In this document: positions 25,465 to 32,488 of the stretch, piece by piece
How the letters are laid out: every line of letters starts with the position of its first letter
How positions within the stretch are numbered: the stretch's first letter is position 1
Assembly (NCBI GenBank): GCA_020050835.1
Contig: JAGVKB010000080.1
Span: 1 to 33,652 of the forward strand
Direction of reading: 5' to 3'
Origin: Candidatus Obscuribacterales bacterium
GTDB lineage: Bacteria; Cyanobacteriota; Vampirovibrionia; Obscuribacterales; Obscuribacteraceae
DNA: 33,652 nucleotides
Notes under the pieces: model-generated
Told to the model about the DNA's origin: nothing
Database searches by the model: none
What the model saw: only the letters and a program-made list of their open reading frames with translations
Position numbers and translations under genes: made by a program

Positions 25465-26910
25465 TCATTCTGCACGCCGGGTCACGAACGTGATTAATCG
25501 CAGCGAAAGACTGCCGCGAACAGCGATAATCTTCTGGCGGAGCTCTCGCAGATACTCTTTGTGCCGCTTCAACACCGCCTCGGACTCCAGGATCGATAAA
25601 ATAGTGGCGGTCGACGCCGGTTCAATCTTCTTTAAAGTCATTCGAGCTGCACTTACCGATTCAGCCATAGGCGCGCCAGCCACCGGCTCTTTCACTGATG
25701 AGCTGCAAGCTGTCGGTCTGGGCAATGACCTGTCAGTTGAATCAGTCGAAGCGACTGGTAATCCACTTCCCAGCCGCAAACGAAGCCTGGACTTGAGCTC
25801 GCGCATGGACTTGGTTAATTGCCAGGTCCGTCCCGATAACAACTTTGCAAGCTGGTGCTCACGTTGTTCGATCAACTGCTCGTAGCGAAATACGGACAAC
25901 CAGAGTTGCTTCTCCGCTGTGTATAAAGACTGTGATCGCCTCCAGTCTGTCAGAGTCTGAATCGCCAATTGCTCAAGCATATGCACATCTTCGAACGTCG
26001 GTATCTTTGTTAAACAGTGCTCCGGTTGACCGCGCTCCACTATCAAGCAAGCAGGCTTACTTATGTCCGCCAGTGAAAGCTCACCGGCATCAGCTCGATG
26101 CCGCCAGTCCTTGACGATCGACTCGAGCGCCCCTTCTTTATAGAGGGCATCGGAAACACCGGCCAGTCTAAGAAACGGTTGTAACTTTGCCCCAAGTTTA
26201 AGCAGGTCGCCGGCAAAGGACAGATAGCTATCCTTTTCGGCTCGCCGCCGACGATGCACTATGGTATTGCACAGCCTTTCCGGCAGGAAGTAAAACTGCC
26301 CACTTTGCAGAACTCGCAACCATAGATCCAGATCTCCCAAACGCTCAAAATCCGGATCAAAGCCGTCACCACAGGCGGTGCGTCTCAACGAGACCGTACC
26401 GAAGTAGCCGACAATGTTTCGGATCGGGACAAGACTCTTTACTGCTACTTCCATCCCGGCGACCGGCACCGCCGGCTTGACAAAGCGATCTGCGGAAATT
26501 TCTTCAAACGGCCAGGATTTTTGGTTGCCGTTCCTGTCAATAAAACCTCGACCGGTGGCAACCAAACTCACTCCCGGATTGCTCTCCAGTACATCTACGG
26601 ATGCAGCGAGCATGCCGGGAGTGAGGAGATCATTTTGGCCTAGAAGTTTAACAAACCGTCCCTGGCAGCGAGTCAGGCACTGGTTGTAACTTTCAAACAG
26701 ACCTGGCGAAACAACGCTTCGCCAGTGAATGATTCGCTTGTCACTGCCTGCATACCTTGCAGCGATCTCGAAAGAACGGTCTTGCGAGCCGGCATCGAAA
26801 ACGAGCAACTCGAAATCAGCGTAAGTTTGCTCCAGGACGGATTCTATCGCTTTCGACAGAAACCGCTCTCCGTTAAAAACTGGCAGTAAGACTGAAAAGT
26901 TAGCAGTCAT
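25465..26910 (-). CDS. GT2-family glycosyltransferase with C-terminal helical extension
   Basis: A 481-residue protein. Residues 1 to about 230 form a GT-A domain: FSVLLPVFNGERFLSKAIESVLEQTY, FDAGSQDRS (38-46), LLGQNDLLTPGML (89-101, where Asp94 stands in the DxD position) and GDLDLWLRVLQSG. GT2 enzymes transfer sugars from nucleotide donors to glycans or lipids at the inner membrane. The remaining 250 residues are helical and charged, with a Ser/Thr/Pro-rich break near 375-420. They may be an oligomerisation or partner-binding region. The ATG has GGGAG only 2 nt upstream, an unusually tight spacing. No partner polysaccharide genes adjoin it. Confidence 0.86.
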   Translation of the reverse strand: MTANFSVLLPVFNGERFLSKAIESVLEQTYADFELLVFDAGSQDRSFEIAARYAGSDKRIIHWRSVVSPGLFESYNQCLTRCQGRFVKLLGQNDLLTPGMLAASVDVLESNPGVSLVATGRGFIDRNGNQKSWPFEEISADRFVKPAVPVAGMEVAVKSLVPIRNIVGYFGTVSLRRTACGDGFDPDFERLGDLDLWLRVLQSGQFYFLPERLCNTIVHRRRRAEKDSYLSFAGDLLKLGAKLQPFLRLAGVSDALYKEGALESIVKDWRHRADAGELSLADISKPACLIVERGQPEHCLTKIPTFEDVHMLEQLAIQTLTDWRRSQSLYTAEKQLWLSVFRYEQLIEQREHQLAKLLSGRTWQLTKSMRELKSRLRLRLGSGLPVASTDSTDRSLPRPTACSSSVKEPVAGAPMAESVSAARMTLKKIEPASTATILSILESEAVLKRHKEYLRELRQKIIAVRGSLSLRLITFVTRRAE

Positions 26911-27114
26911 ATCTCCCTATCCGACACGCCGAAAGCCTGCCAATGCCATAACCGCAGTCTACGCAAGCTTCGCTTGACATGCATTACACTAAGCTAATCC
27001 TTTCTGCCACCACAGAATGGCTACAATCGCCAAGGGCGGGCAGCTCCTTGCTCACTAGACTGACCGAAGACTCGCTATAATTACCCTTCCTCCACCCACT
27101 GCGATCACTTGAGT

Positions 27115-27906
27115 ATGCGCATAGCCATCGTCGGCGCCTCAACAGCCGGAAAGACCACCCTCGCGAAAAAACTGCAGGACTACATCGGTCATGACCTAGC
27201 CGATGTAATCGACCTGGACTCATTCATAAACGAGAAGTGGAACCTGCCTGATCCCGGCTTGAGACGCTTGAGAGCCCTTGATCAGTCGGAGCTACTGCTG
27301 TCGGATCGCGGAAAGACCATTCATCAGTTGGAAACGGAGCGAGAGTCTGAATTTCAGGACCGCCTCGACCACTTGCGAACGGACAGAGTAACCATCCTTG
27401 CGCTCAGAACACACTCCTTTCAATTCAACGCTTCCAACTATCCACACGAGCCACGCAAGCAATGGTGGGATCGCTTGGTTGCAGATGCAGCCCACCCCGC
27501 CAAGCGAACCTATATACTTCGCTTGGCGATTGATGCTGAAACTATCTTCGAAAGAATCAAGGAGAGACACGAACGTTACCGTGAAGACTTTCCGGACCTG
27601 ACTGACTCCTTTGCCCGCTGGTCCGAACCGACTCTCTGGTCAAACGGAGTCCTGCGAGACAAAAAGCAGATAGTTCGCGACTTGCATCAAAATCAGATCG
27701 TCGAACTGTTTCCGCATTATTGTCAATTTCCGCATCTGCTCGTCAATCAGAGTGGTCCACATATTACTGCTGCCCAAGCGCTGGAACGCCTGGCACTGCC
27801 AAGCATTCCAACCGAGTTGCTCGCACGATTGTCCGATCGCAACTCATCAACCCGAACGAGCGCCGATCAAAAACAGGTTCAATCAAGCAACCGATGCATT
27901 CGATAA
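27115..27906 (+). CDS. P-loop NTPase/kinase-like protein
   Basis: A 263-residue protein beginning directly with a strand and Walker A (MRIAIVGASTAGKT, loop G7-T14), followed by VIDLDSF at the position of the kinase acceptor/Walker B-like DxD. The FERIKERHERYREDF...RWSEPTLW segment could act as a lid. This architecture is common to small-molecule kinases of the uridine kinase/shikimate kinase type; the substrate is not evident. The frame opens at a TTG (27109), but the ATG at 27115 places the P-loop strand correctly. A TATAAT at 27076-27081 is a possible -10 without a good -35. The stop is 4 nt before the phosphatase start, so the two are probably cotranscribed. Confidence 0.7.
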   Translation: MRIAIVGASTAGKTTLAKKLQDYIGHDLADVIDLDSFINEKWNLPDPGLRRLRALDQSELLLSDRGKTIHQLETERESEFQDRLDHLRTDRVTILALRTHSFQFNASNYPHEPRKQWWDRLVADAAHPAKRTYILRLAIDAETIFERIKERHERYREDFPDLTDSFARWSEPTLWSNGVLRDKKQIVRDLHQNQIVELFPHYCQFPHLLVNQSGPHITAAQALERLALPSIPTELLARLSDRNSSTRTSADQKQVQSSNRCIR

Positions 27907-27910
27907 ATCA

Positions 27911-29404
27911 ATGACCATTCCTGACACTCATCACAAATCTTGCGCCAGACTTTGCGTCCTGTTAGCTCTCCTGCTGTTTTCTCTTTCGCCCGCATCAATC
28001 AGGGCAAACGAGACCGCTGACAGCACAAGCAATAACTTTGTAGTTGCCCCTTATCTTCAGCTAGGGGACAGGCCATCTTTGACCGACCCGGAAAGCTTGA
28101 CTCTTCTTTGGCAAACGATCGACAGTAAGGACAACTGGTCAGTGCAGGTAAAAGACGACGGGGCGAGACGCTGGAAAAGCCAAGCTGCGCCCAAAGTCCA
28201 AAGTGTCGAGCTTCCCGGCAATGGTCCGCGGTGCTTCTTCACCGGACAATTAACCGGGCTCGCGCCAGGCAAACCATTCGACTATCGTCTCTTGAGAAAC
28301 GATGCACCGGTTTTTGAAGCACACGCGCAAGCTCGCAAGGCGGCAAGTCAACCGTATCGTTTCGTCGTAGTTGGCGACTGCGGTACTAACTCTGCTCCGC
28401 AGCGTCAAGTAGCGAATCAGATCTACAGCGCCAAGCCGGACTTCGTCATGGTTCCAGGCGACATCGTCTACAACAATGGCCGGCTGTCTGAATACATGCA
28501 CCGCTACTTTCCGATCTACAACAGCGAGCAAGCGACACCGGACAAAGGCGCTCCGTTGATCAGATCGACAGTATTTGTGGCAGCCGCCGGCAATCACGAT
28601 ATAGACGTAATGGGAAGAGTGGTTGCCAGAGACCTGGATCTGTTTCCTGATGGACTCGGCTACTTTTACTTATGGTCTCAACCGCTGAATGGTCCACCGC
28701 TGGTCAGCGGTCAAGCGAACACTCCGAAATTGATTGGACTGGAGTCGCATCAGAGTCGTTTCCTCAAGCTCGCCGGCCCCCGCTATCCACGCATGGCAAA
28801 CTTTTCCTTCGATTACGGCAACGCTCACATCGTAGTTCTGGATGCCAACCAATACATGGATTGGCTGGACCCCAAACTGCGAACCTGGCTCGAAGATGAC
28901 TTGGCATCGGCTAATAATGCAAAGTGGCGGTTCGTCTGCTTCCACCAACCAGGCTTCAATTCCGATCTGGGACATTTCATCGAACAAAGGATGCGGCTGC
29001 TTTCCGATATCTTCGAGCGCCAAAAGGTCGACGTTGTTTTCAACGGGCATACCCATAACTACCAACGTTCGTATCCTCTCCATTTCGTACCTGCCAAGCG
29101 TGAGCGTGCCAAGCCAGGCGAACAGATCAATGCCGTGCCTGGAACATGGACGCTCGACAGAGCGTTCGACGGAGTTACTAACACTCATCCTGACGGCGTT
29201 CTATATATAGTCTCTGGTGCCGGCGGCGCCGGACTGACAGGAACCTATCAAGCCGGCAACCAATCGACCTGGCAAGAGTTCACCTTCAAGTTCATCGCCC
29301 CGCCGCATTCATTTACAACCTGCGATGTGAACGACAAAACGCTAATTGTTCGCCAGCTTTCGGCAGATGGAGACGAATTGGACCGCTTCACCATAACCAA
29401 GTGA
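27911..29404 (+). CDS. Exported purple-acid-phosphatase-like metallophosphoesterase
   Basis: A 497-residue protein with a signal peptide (1 to about 32; RLCVLLALLLFSLSPASIRA) and a fibronectin-like N-terminal domain (about 45-140). A calcineurin-like core follows: VVVGDCGTN, MVPGDIVYNNG, AAGNHDID, CFHQPGF and FNGHTHNYQRSYPL. The GDxxY and GHxHxYxR forms are those of purple acid phosphatases and related enzymes, whose Tyr ligates Fe(III). It probably hydrolyses phosphate esters in the periplasm. The frame is open upstream into the kinase gene, but the ATG at 27911 is the only start that gives a signal peptide. No SD is visible; translation is likely coupled to the kinase 4 nt upstream. Confidence 0.88.
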   Translation: MTIPDTHHKSCARLCVLLALLLFSLSPASIRANETADSTSNNFVVAPYLQLGDRPSLTDPESLTLLWQTIDSKDNWSVQVKDDGARRWKSQAAPKVQSVELPGNGPRCFFTGQLTGLAPGKPFDYRLLRNDAPVFEAHAQARKAASQPYRFVVVGDCGTNSAPQRQVANQIYSAKPDFVMVPGDIVYNNGRLSEYMHRYFPIYNSEQATPDKGAPLIRSTVFVAAAGNHDIDVMGRVVARDLDLFPDGLGYFYLWSQPLNGPPLVSGQANTPKLIGLESHQSRFLKLAGPRYPRMANFSFDYGNAHIVVLDANQYMDWLDPKLRTWLEDDLASANNAKWRFVCFHQPGFNSDLGHFIEQRMRLLSDIFERQKVDVVFNGHTHNYQRSYPLHFVPAKRERAKPGEQINAVPGTWTLDRAFDGVTNTHPDGVLYIVSGAGGAGLTGTYQAGNQSTWQEFTFKFIAPPHSFTTCDVNDKTLIVRQLSADGDELDRFTITK

Positions 29405-29547
29405 CGGACAAACTTTAACTTCGGATCATTAACCGGTCTTTCAACGAGCGCGCATACGCATTCGACATCCAGGCGATAAGCAATCGGCACCACGAGCGCC
29501 CCCTTTGACATATCCGCTGCCGCAGCTGTTTGTCCCAACAGCAGATC
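29405..29547. other. Spacer before the first RNA copy
   Basis: No gene is called. A minus-strand frame (29248-29538) overlaps the phosphatase by about 150 bp and includes a segment reading KGALVVPIAYRLDVE. It has no SD or recognisable domain, so it is either a shadow or decayed sequence. Confidence 0.4.
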
Positions 29548-29884
29548 CGGCGCTTGTTAATCAAACAGTACGTTGCCACCACTCCTGGTTATGCGCCTCT
29601 CATTGTTCACAAGAGATAGATCTTAAATGTCTAACGGGGTACTTCCGGATAAACGAAGATCGCCTAAACTAAATGCATCAACGGTGAGTGCTTACAAATG
29701 AGTTAGGCACTTTGAGCCGAGGGGCCCTGCGGCAACGACAGGTAGCGCTATCCGGAAACGGTACCAGGTGAGCCCGATTTACGTGAAGGATTGGCTGAAG
29801 CGTAGATAGATACTGAGCCCATTCGCAATGGGCAGCCAGACAGTAGTAAAAGCACCACCGCAAGTTTACTTGGGTGGTGCTTTT
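29548..29884 (+). repeat. Duplicated block, copy 1
   Basis: A 337-bp segment that aligns to 30321-30658 in the same orientation with a single 1-nt indel (offset 773, then 774). Shared anchors include the starting CGGCGCTTGTTAATC, AGATAGATCTTAAATGTCTA and CTAAACTAAATGCAT. A 90-nt stretch (29768-29857) is identical in the two copies. Beyond both ends the flanks are unrelated, so these are the block edges as far as the eye can tell. Confidence 0.92.
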
Positions 29885-29888
29885 GTTT
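29676..29888 (+). ncRNA. Candidate structured non-coding RNA, copy 1 (unrecognised family)
   Basis: A proposed ~210-nt transcript. Helices: GTGCTTA/TAGGCAC (29688-29694 with 29704-29710), GCCCATT/AATGGGC with a CGC loop near 29817-29833, TTGGCTG with the CAGCCAG around it, and a terminal intrinsic terminator. Loops carry GGCAACGACAGG and CCGGAAAC segments. Compared with copy 2, changes in the first hairpin and terminator are compensatory, which argues for selection on RNA structure. A conserved TAAACT (29665-29670) could be a -10; the 5' end is a guess. I tested it by eye against tmRNA, RNase P RNA, SRP RNA, 6S RNA and common riboswitch cores and found no match. Confidence 0.65.
29848..29888 (+). 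terminator. Intrinsic terminator of RNA copy 1
   Basis: AAAAGCACCACC and GGTGGTGCTTTT form a 12-bp stem topped, across one bulged G, by CAAG-TTTA-CTTG, followed by GTTT. The corresponding hairpin in copy 2 differs only by paired substitutions. Confidence 0.88.
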
Positions 29889-30032
29889 GCACAGGGCTCA
29901 GATTGCCGAAGCTGGGCGAGCAATCTTGGCTTGATCGGCCACTCGCTGCGCTTTGATCACCTGAAAACACGCTTCTGTCGATAGCACCACATATAGCATC
30001 AAAGCTTCCGCCATCGGCTCACATAATTACAA
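29889..30032. other. Spacer between RNA copy 1 and the TonB-like remnant
   Basis: No gene, promoter or repeat recognised in this stretch. Confidence 0.5.
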
Positions 30033-30242
30033 TTATTTGAGAGTCGCGCGACCGTCAGCACCGAAGGCGGTGTAGTCGAATGTGTAGTTCATGTCCACAG
30101 CCTGTGGCGCTCCAGCCGGCAACGGTCTGAAAGGAGCAGCGTTTTTTGGCGCTTTCAGTACAGCTTGATTTGCTATATCGCTGGAAGACGGCTTGGAGAT
30201 TCTCAACCCACTCAGACCGCCACCACCTTCCTTTCGATCCAA
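30033..30242 (-). pseudogene. Truncated TonB-C-like remnant
   Basis: The minus-strand frame ends in a 60-residue stretch typical of the C-terminal half of TonB-type energy-transducer domains: LSGLRISKPSSSDIANQAVLKA, then NAAPFRPLPAGAPQAVDMNYTFDY and a short tail. In full proteins this is preceded by the rest of the TonB-C domain, a proline-rich linker and an N-terminal TM anchor. Here an in-frame TGA lies five codons upstream of the first possible start (TTG 30242), and no anchor or linker is present. It is read as a 3' gene remnant, stranded between the two RNA copies. The alternative is a small free-standing domain, less likely without an SD. Confidence 0.6.
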
Positions 30243-30320
30243 TTGGCAAAGTATTCAGAATCAGATAATGATCCCTACTTATAGTACTAACACCGCAATA
30301 GCAGGCCAGCGTTATTGGCC

Positions 30321-30658
30321 CGGCGCTTGTTAATCCAATTCAAGACCGCCACCACATATGGTTTAGCGCCTTTCCGCATTGCAAAAAGATAGATCTTAAA
30401 TGTCTATTGGGGTAGTTCCATCTAGAAGAGGATCGGCTAAACTAAATGCATAAACGGTGAGAGCTCACAAATCGAGTTGAGCACTTTGAGCCGAGGGGCC
30501 TTGTGGAAACGACAGGCAGCGCTGTCCGGAAACAGTAGCAAGTGAGCCCGATTTACGTGAAGGATTGGCTGAAGCGTAGATAGATACTGAGCCCATTCGC
30601 AATGGGCAGCCAGACAGTAGTAAAAGCACCATCGCAGGTTTACCTGGATGGTGCTTTT
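30321..30658 (+). repeat. Duplicated block, copy 2
   Basis: The 338-bp homologue of 29548-29884, directly repeated 774 bp downstream. Divergence concentrates in the 5' third and in specific helix positions. 30542-30631 is identical to copy 1. Its end abuts the stop codon of the histidine kinase on the other strand. Confidence 0.92.
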
Positions 30659-30660
30659 AT
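30450..30660 (+). ncRNA. Candidate structured non-coding RNA, copy 2
   Basis: Same architecture as copy 1. The first hairpin is GCTCA/TGAGC (30463-30467 with 30478-30482), where copy 1 has GCTTA/TAGGC; both are fully paired. The GGAAACGACAGG and CCGGAAAC segments and the identical 90-nt core follow. In copy 2 GACAG/CTGTC could also pair around GCAGCG (30511-30526), an option mismatched in copy 1. The minus-strand frames over the two copies encode similar peptides, but the 90-nt core is identical at every wobble position too, which fits RNA and not protein constraint. Confidence 0.65.
30622..30660. terminator. Terminator of RNA copy 2, shared with the convergent kinase gene
   Basis: AAAAGCACCATC and GATGGTGCTTTT form a 12-bp stem with an inner CAGG-TTTA-CCTG helix and a bulged G, followed by ATTTA. 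It ends 2 bp from the kinase stop codon on the minus strand and can fold in both directions. Confidence 0.88.
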
Positions 30661-32175
30661 TTATCGTGGCACCCTGAACCAAAAGGTAGCGCCTTCGTTC
30701 TGCTCGCTCTCCACTCCGATCGCTCCCTTGTGAGCTTCGATCAACATCTTGCAAATTGGTAGACCCAGTCCGGTTCCCTTTCCGTAATTACCATCGGAAG
30801 TCTGTACCTGTTTGTATCGTTCGAAAATTGAACTAATCGATCCCGATGGAATGCCACGGCCCCTGTCGCTTACTCGAAACTCAATCATTTCGCCGTGGCG
30901 GTCAACCGAAACAGTAACCGTTTCGTCCGGTGGCGAAAACTTGACAGCGTTGGACAAGAGATTGACTAGAACCTGAATGATACGGTCCTCATCAAGGTTG
31001 GCTTCGAGCCCAGCCTCTGGTTTGCCGACTGCAAGCTTGACGGCTTTCTGCCTGGCCAACCCTTCGACCGCTTGCACTGATTTTTCCAGGAGTTCTTCGA
31101 CTTTCGTCGGCTTGGCATCAAGTGTGAATGCACCCGCTTCGAGTTTGTCATAGTCCAGAAGATCGTTAATCATCTTGATCAACCGCTGGACATTTTTTTC
31201 CATGATACCGATCTGCCTGACCGCCGGCTCCCGCATGAACCCTCGTTCGCCTTCGCGTGCCAGCAGTCCAATCACGCCAAAAATCGAAGTGAGCGGCGTG
31301 CGCAGATCATGGGTAACCATGGACATGATCTCTTGCTTCTGCTCCGCTGCGAGCGCCAAAGCATCCGCCATCTCGTGAAACACCTTGTCCAGTCCGGCAA
31401 TCTCATCCGAGCCAGGTAGAATTTCCGCCAGCGGCCGACCTTCCGAAAGGCGCCTGGTATTGTCTGTCAATACTTGTAGCCTAACAACAACTCCTCTTGA
31501 GAAGAAGAGAGCGAGAGCAAAAGCCAGACCTACATTGAGCGAAAGTCCGATTAGCAAAATCTGCCGCTGCCGGTCCCTGAGCTTTCTTTGCGCTTCCGGC
31601 GCGCTCTTCTCGATCTCCTGATATCTTGAGACGAACTTCACGAACCGATCTTGAATATCTTCAGCCAACCGGTCTCTATAATGCCGGTACGACTCTATCC
31701 CTTTTGAAGTTTCTGCATCGCAACGGCCATGCATAAACGCTCTTACCCCCTCAATCTGCTCGAGAGCGAAATCGTAGACACGATTGAGCTCCTGCAATGA
31801 CGGAATATCGCCGGGATTCTCCGAAACGACATCGGTTAAGCGCCTGCGGCAGTCCGCTATCGTATTAACGGTCCGGTCAAACTTCTGCGCTAGCGCCGGG
31901 GTGGTTTTGTTTAGATCGAGTGCGGCCGAAGCGATAAAACCGATGTCAAAGGTGAGTTTTACGAGCTTGCTGCTGACCGCTAGAATCTCCTTGGCTCGAG
32001 CCTCCTGCCTGGCTTCCCTTTCGACTTCTTGCAGCTGAGAAAAGAGAATGAAGACAAGCACAAGCTCGAAAGCAAGCGGTAAGAAGACAATGATCAGACC
32101 TTTCTGAATGAGTCCTAGCTTGAGCCAGCCTTCGGTGATAAACAGTTGACACTCCCCCTGCCCGCTTTTCAACAT
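30661..32175 (-). CDS. Membrane sensor histidine kinase with HAMP domain
   Basis: A 504-residue two-component sensor. An N-terminal TM segment (about 20-45, GLIIVFLPLAFELVLVFILF), a helical extracytoplasmic sensor region (about 50-205, CHASE3-like in pattern) and a second TM lead to a HAMP linker. HisKA follows with the phospho-acceptor His289 in MVTHDLRTPLTSI. The HATPase domain has NLLSNAVKFSPPDE (N box), DRGRGIP (G1), FERYKQV (F) and GKGTGLGLPI (G2). The frame begins at a TTG (32205) with another ATG at 32199. I choose the ATG at 32175, which has GGTGGA 7 nt upstream. No response regulator is adjacent, so it is an orphan kinase here. Confidence 0.9.
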   Translation of the reverse strand: MLKSGQGECQLFITEGWLKLGLIQKGLIIVFLPLAFELVLVFILFSQLQEVEREARQEARAKEILAVSSKLVKLTFDIGFIASAALDLNKTTPALAQKFDRTVNTIADCRRRLTDVVSENPGDIPSLQELNRVYDFALEQIEGVRAFMHGRCDAETSKGIESYRHYRDRLAEDIQDRFVKFVSRYQEIEKSAPEAQRKLRDRQRQILLIGLSLNVGLAFALALFFSRGVVVRLQVLTDNTRRLSEGRPLAEILPGSDEIAGLDKVFHEMADALALAAEQKQEIMSMVTHDLRTPLTSIFGVIGLLAREGERGFMREPAVRQIGIMEKNVQRLIKMINDLLDYDKLEAGAFTLDAKPTKVEELLEKSVQAVEGLARQKAVKLAVGKPEAGLEANLDEDRIIQVLVNLLSNAVKFSPPDETVTVSVDRHGEMIEFRVSDRGRGIPSGSISSIFERYKQVQTSDGNYGKGTGLGLPICKMLIEAHKGAIGVESEQNEGATFWFRVPR

Positions 32176-32205
32176 CAGATATTCCACCGATCGGCGCATA
32201 TCCAA

Positions 32206-32488
32206 TCGGACTACTTTTTACAGCTTTTGCACAGCCTGTAAATATCCGATCAAAAACAGGTAGCTTCCAGGGACCATCCGAGTTACCGATAAATGTCTCT
32301 CGGCACAATCTGGCGATTCACAACATTTTCACTAGCGCCGCCCGCTAGCCCTACACGGACTCCGAACGGCGCTTGCACCGGAGCCGATTGGTTAAATTCA
32401 ACCAGTATGGACCGCTGGAAATCTGCCAACCTTTCGTTTCGTACGGCGGCGGCGGTGGTCTCCACTGGCAACGGGAGCAATGATCGCT
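32206..32488. other. Intergenic region between methyltransferase and kinase, nothing recognised
   Basis: About 280 bp downstream of the methyltransferase stop and upstream of the kinase. Short open frames occur on both strands, but none has an SD with a recognisable product. It presumably contains the kinase promoter. Confidence 0.5.

Noticed and set aside
29676-29888. Candidate RNA as tmRNA, 6S RNA, RNase P RNA, SRP RNA or a common riboswitch
   Set aside because: None of the signature segments (tRNA-like end, closing stem with central bubble, RNase P core, SRP GGAA tetraloop helix, TPP/SAM/cobalamin/c-di-GMP cores) could be found by eye; an Infernal scan would decide.
29678-29923. Minus-strand frame over RNA copy 1, with a similar frame over copy 2 (30437-30754)
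   Set aside because: The peptides are alike only because the DNA is alike; the 90-nt core is identical at wobble positions, substitutions preserve RNA pairing, and neither frame has an SD or a known domain.
29548-30658. Duplicated block as a transposon or MITE
   Set aside because: No terminal inverted repeats, target duplications or transposase are visible; the internal terminators and compensatory changes fit RNA genes better.
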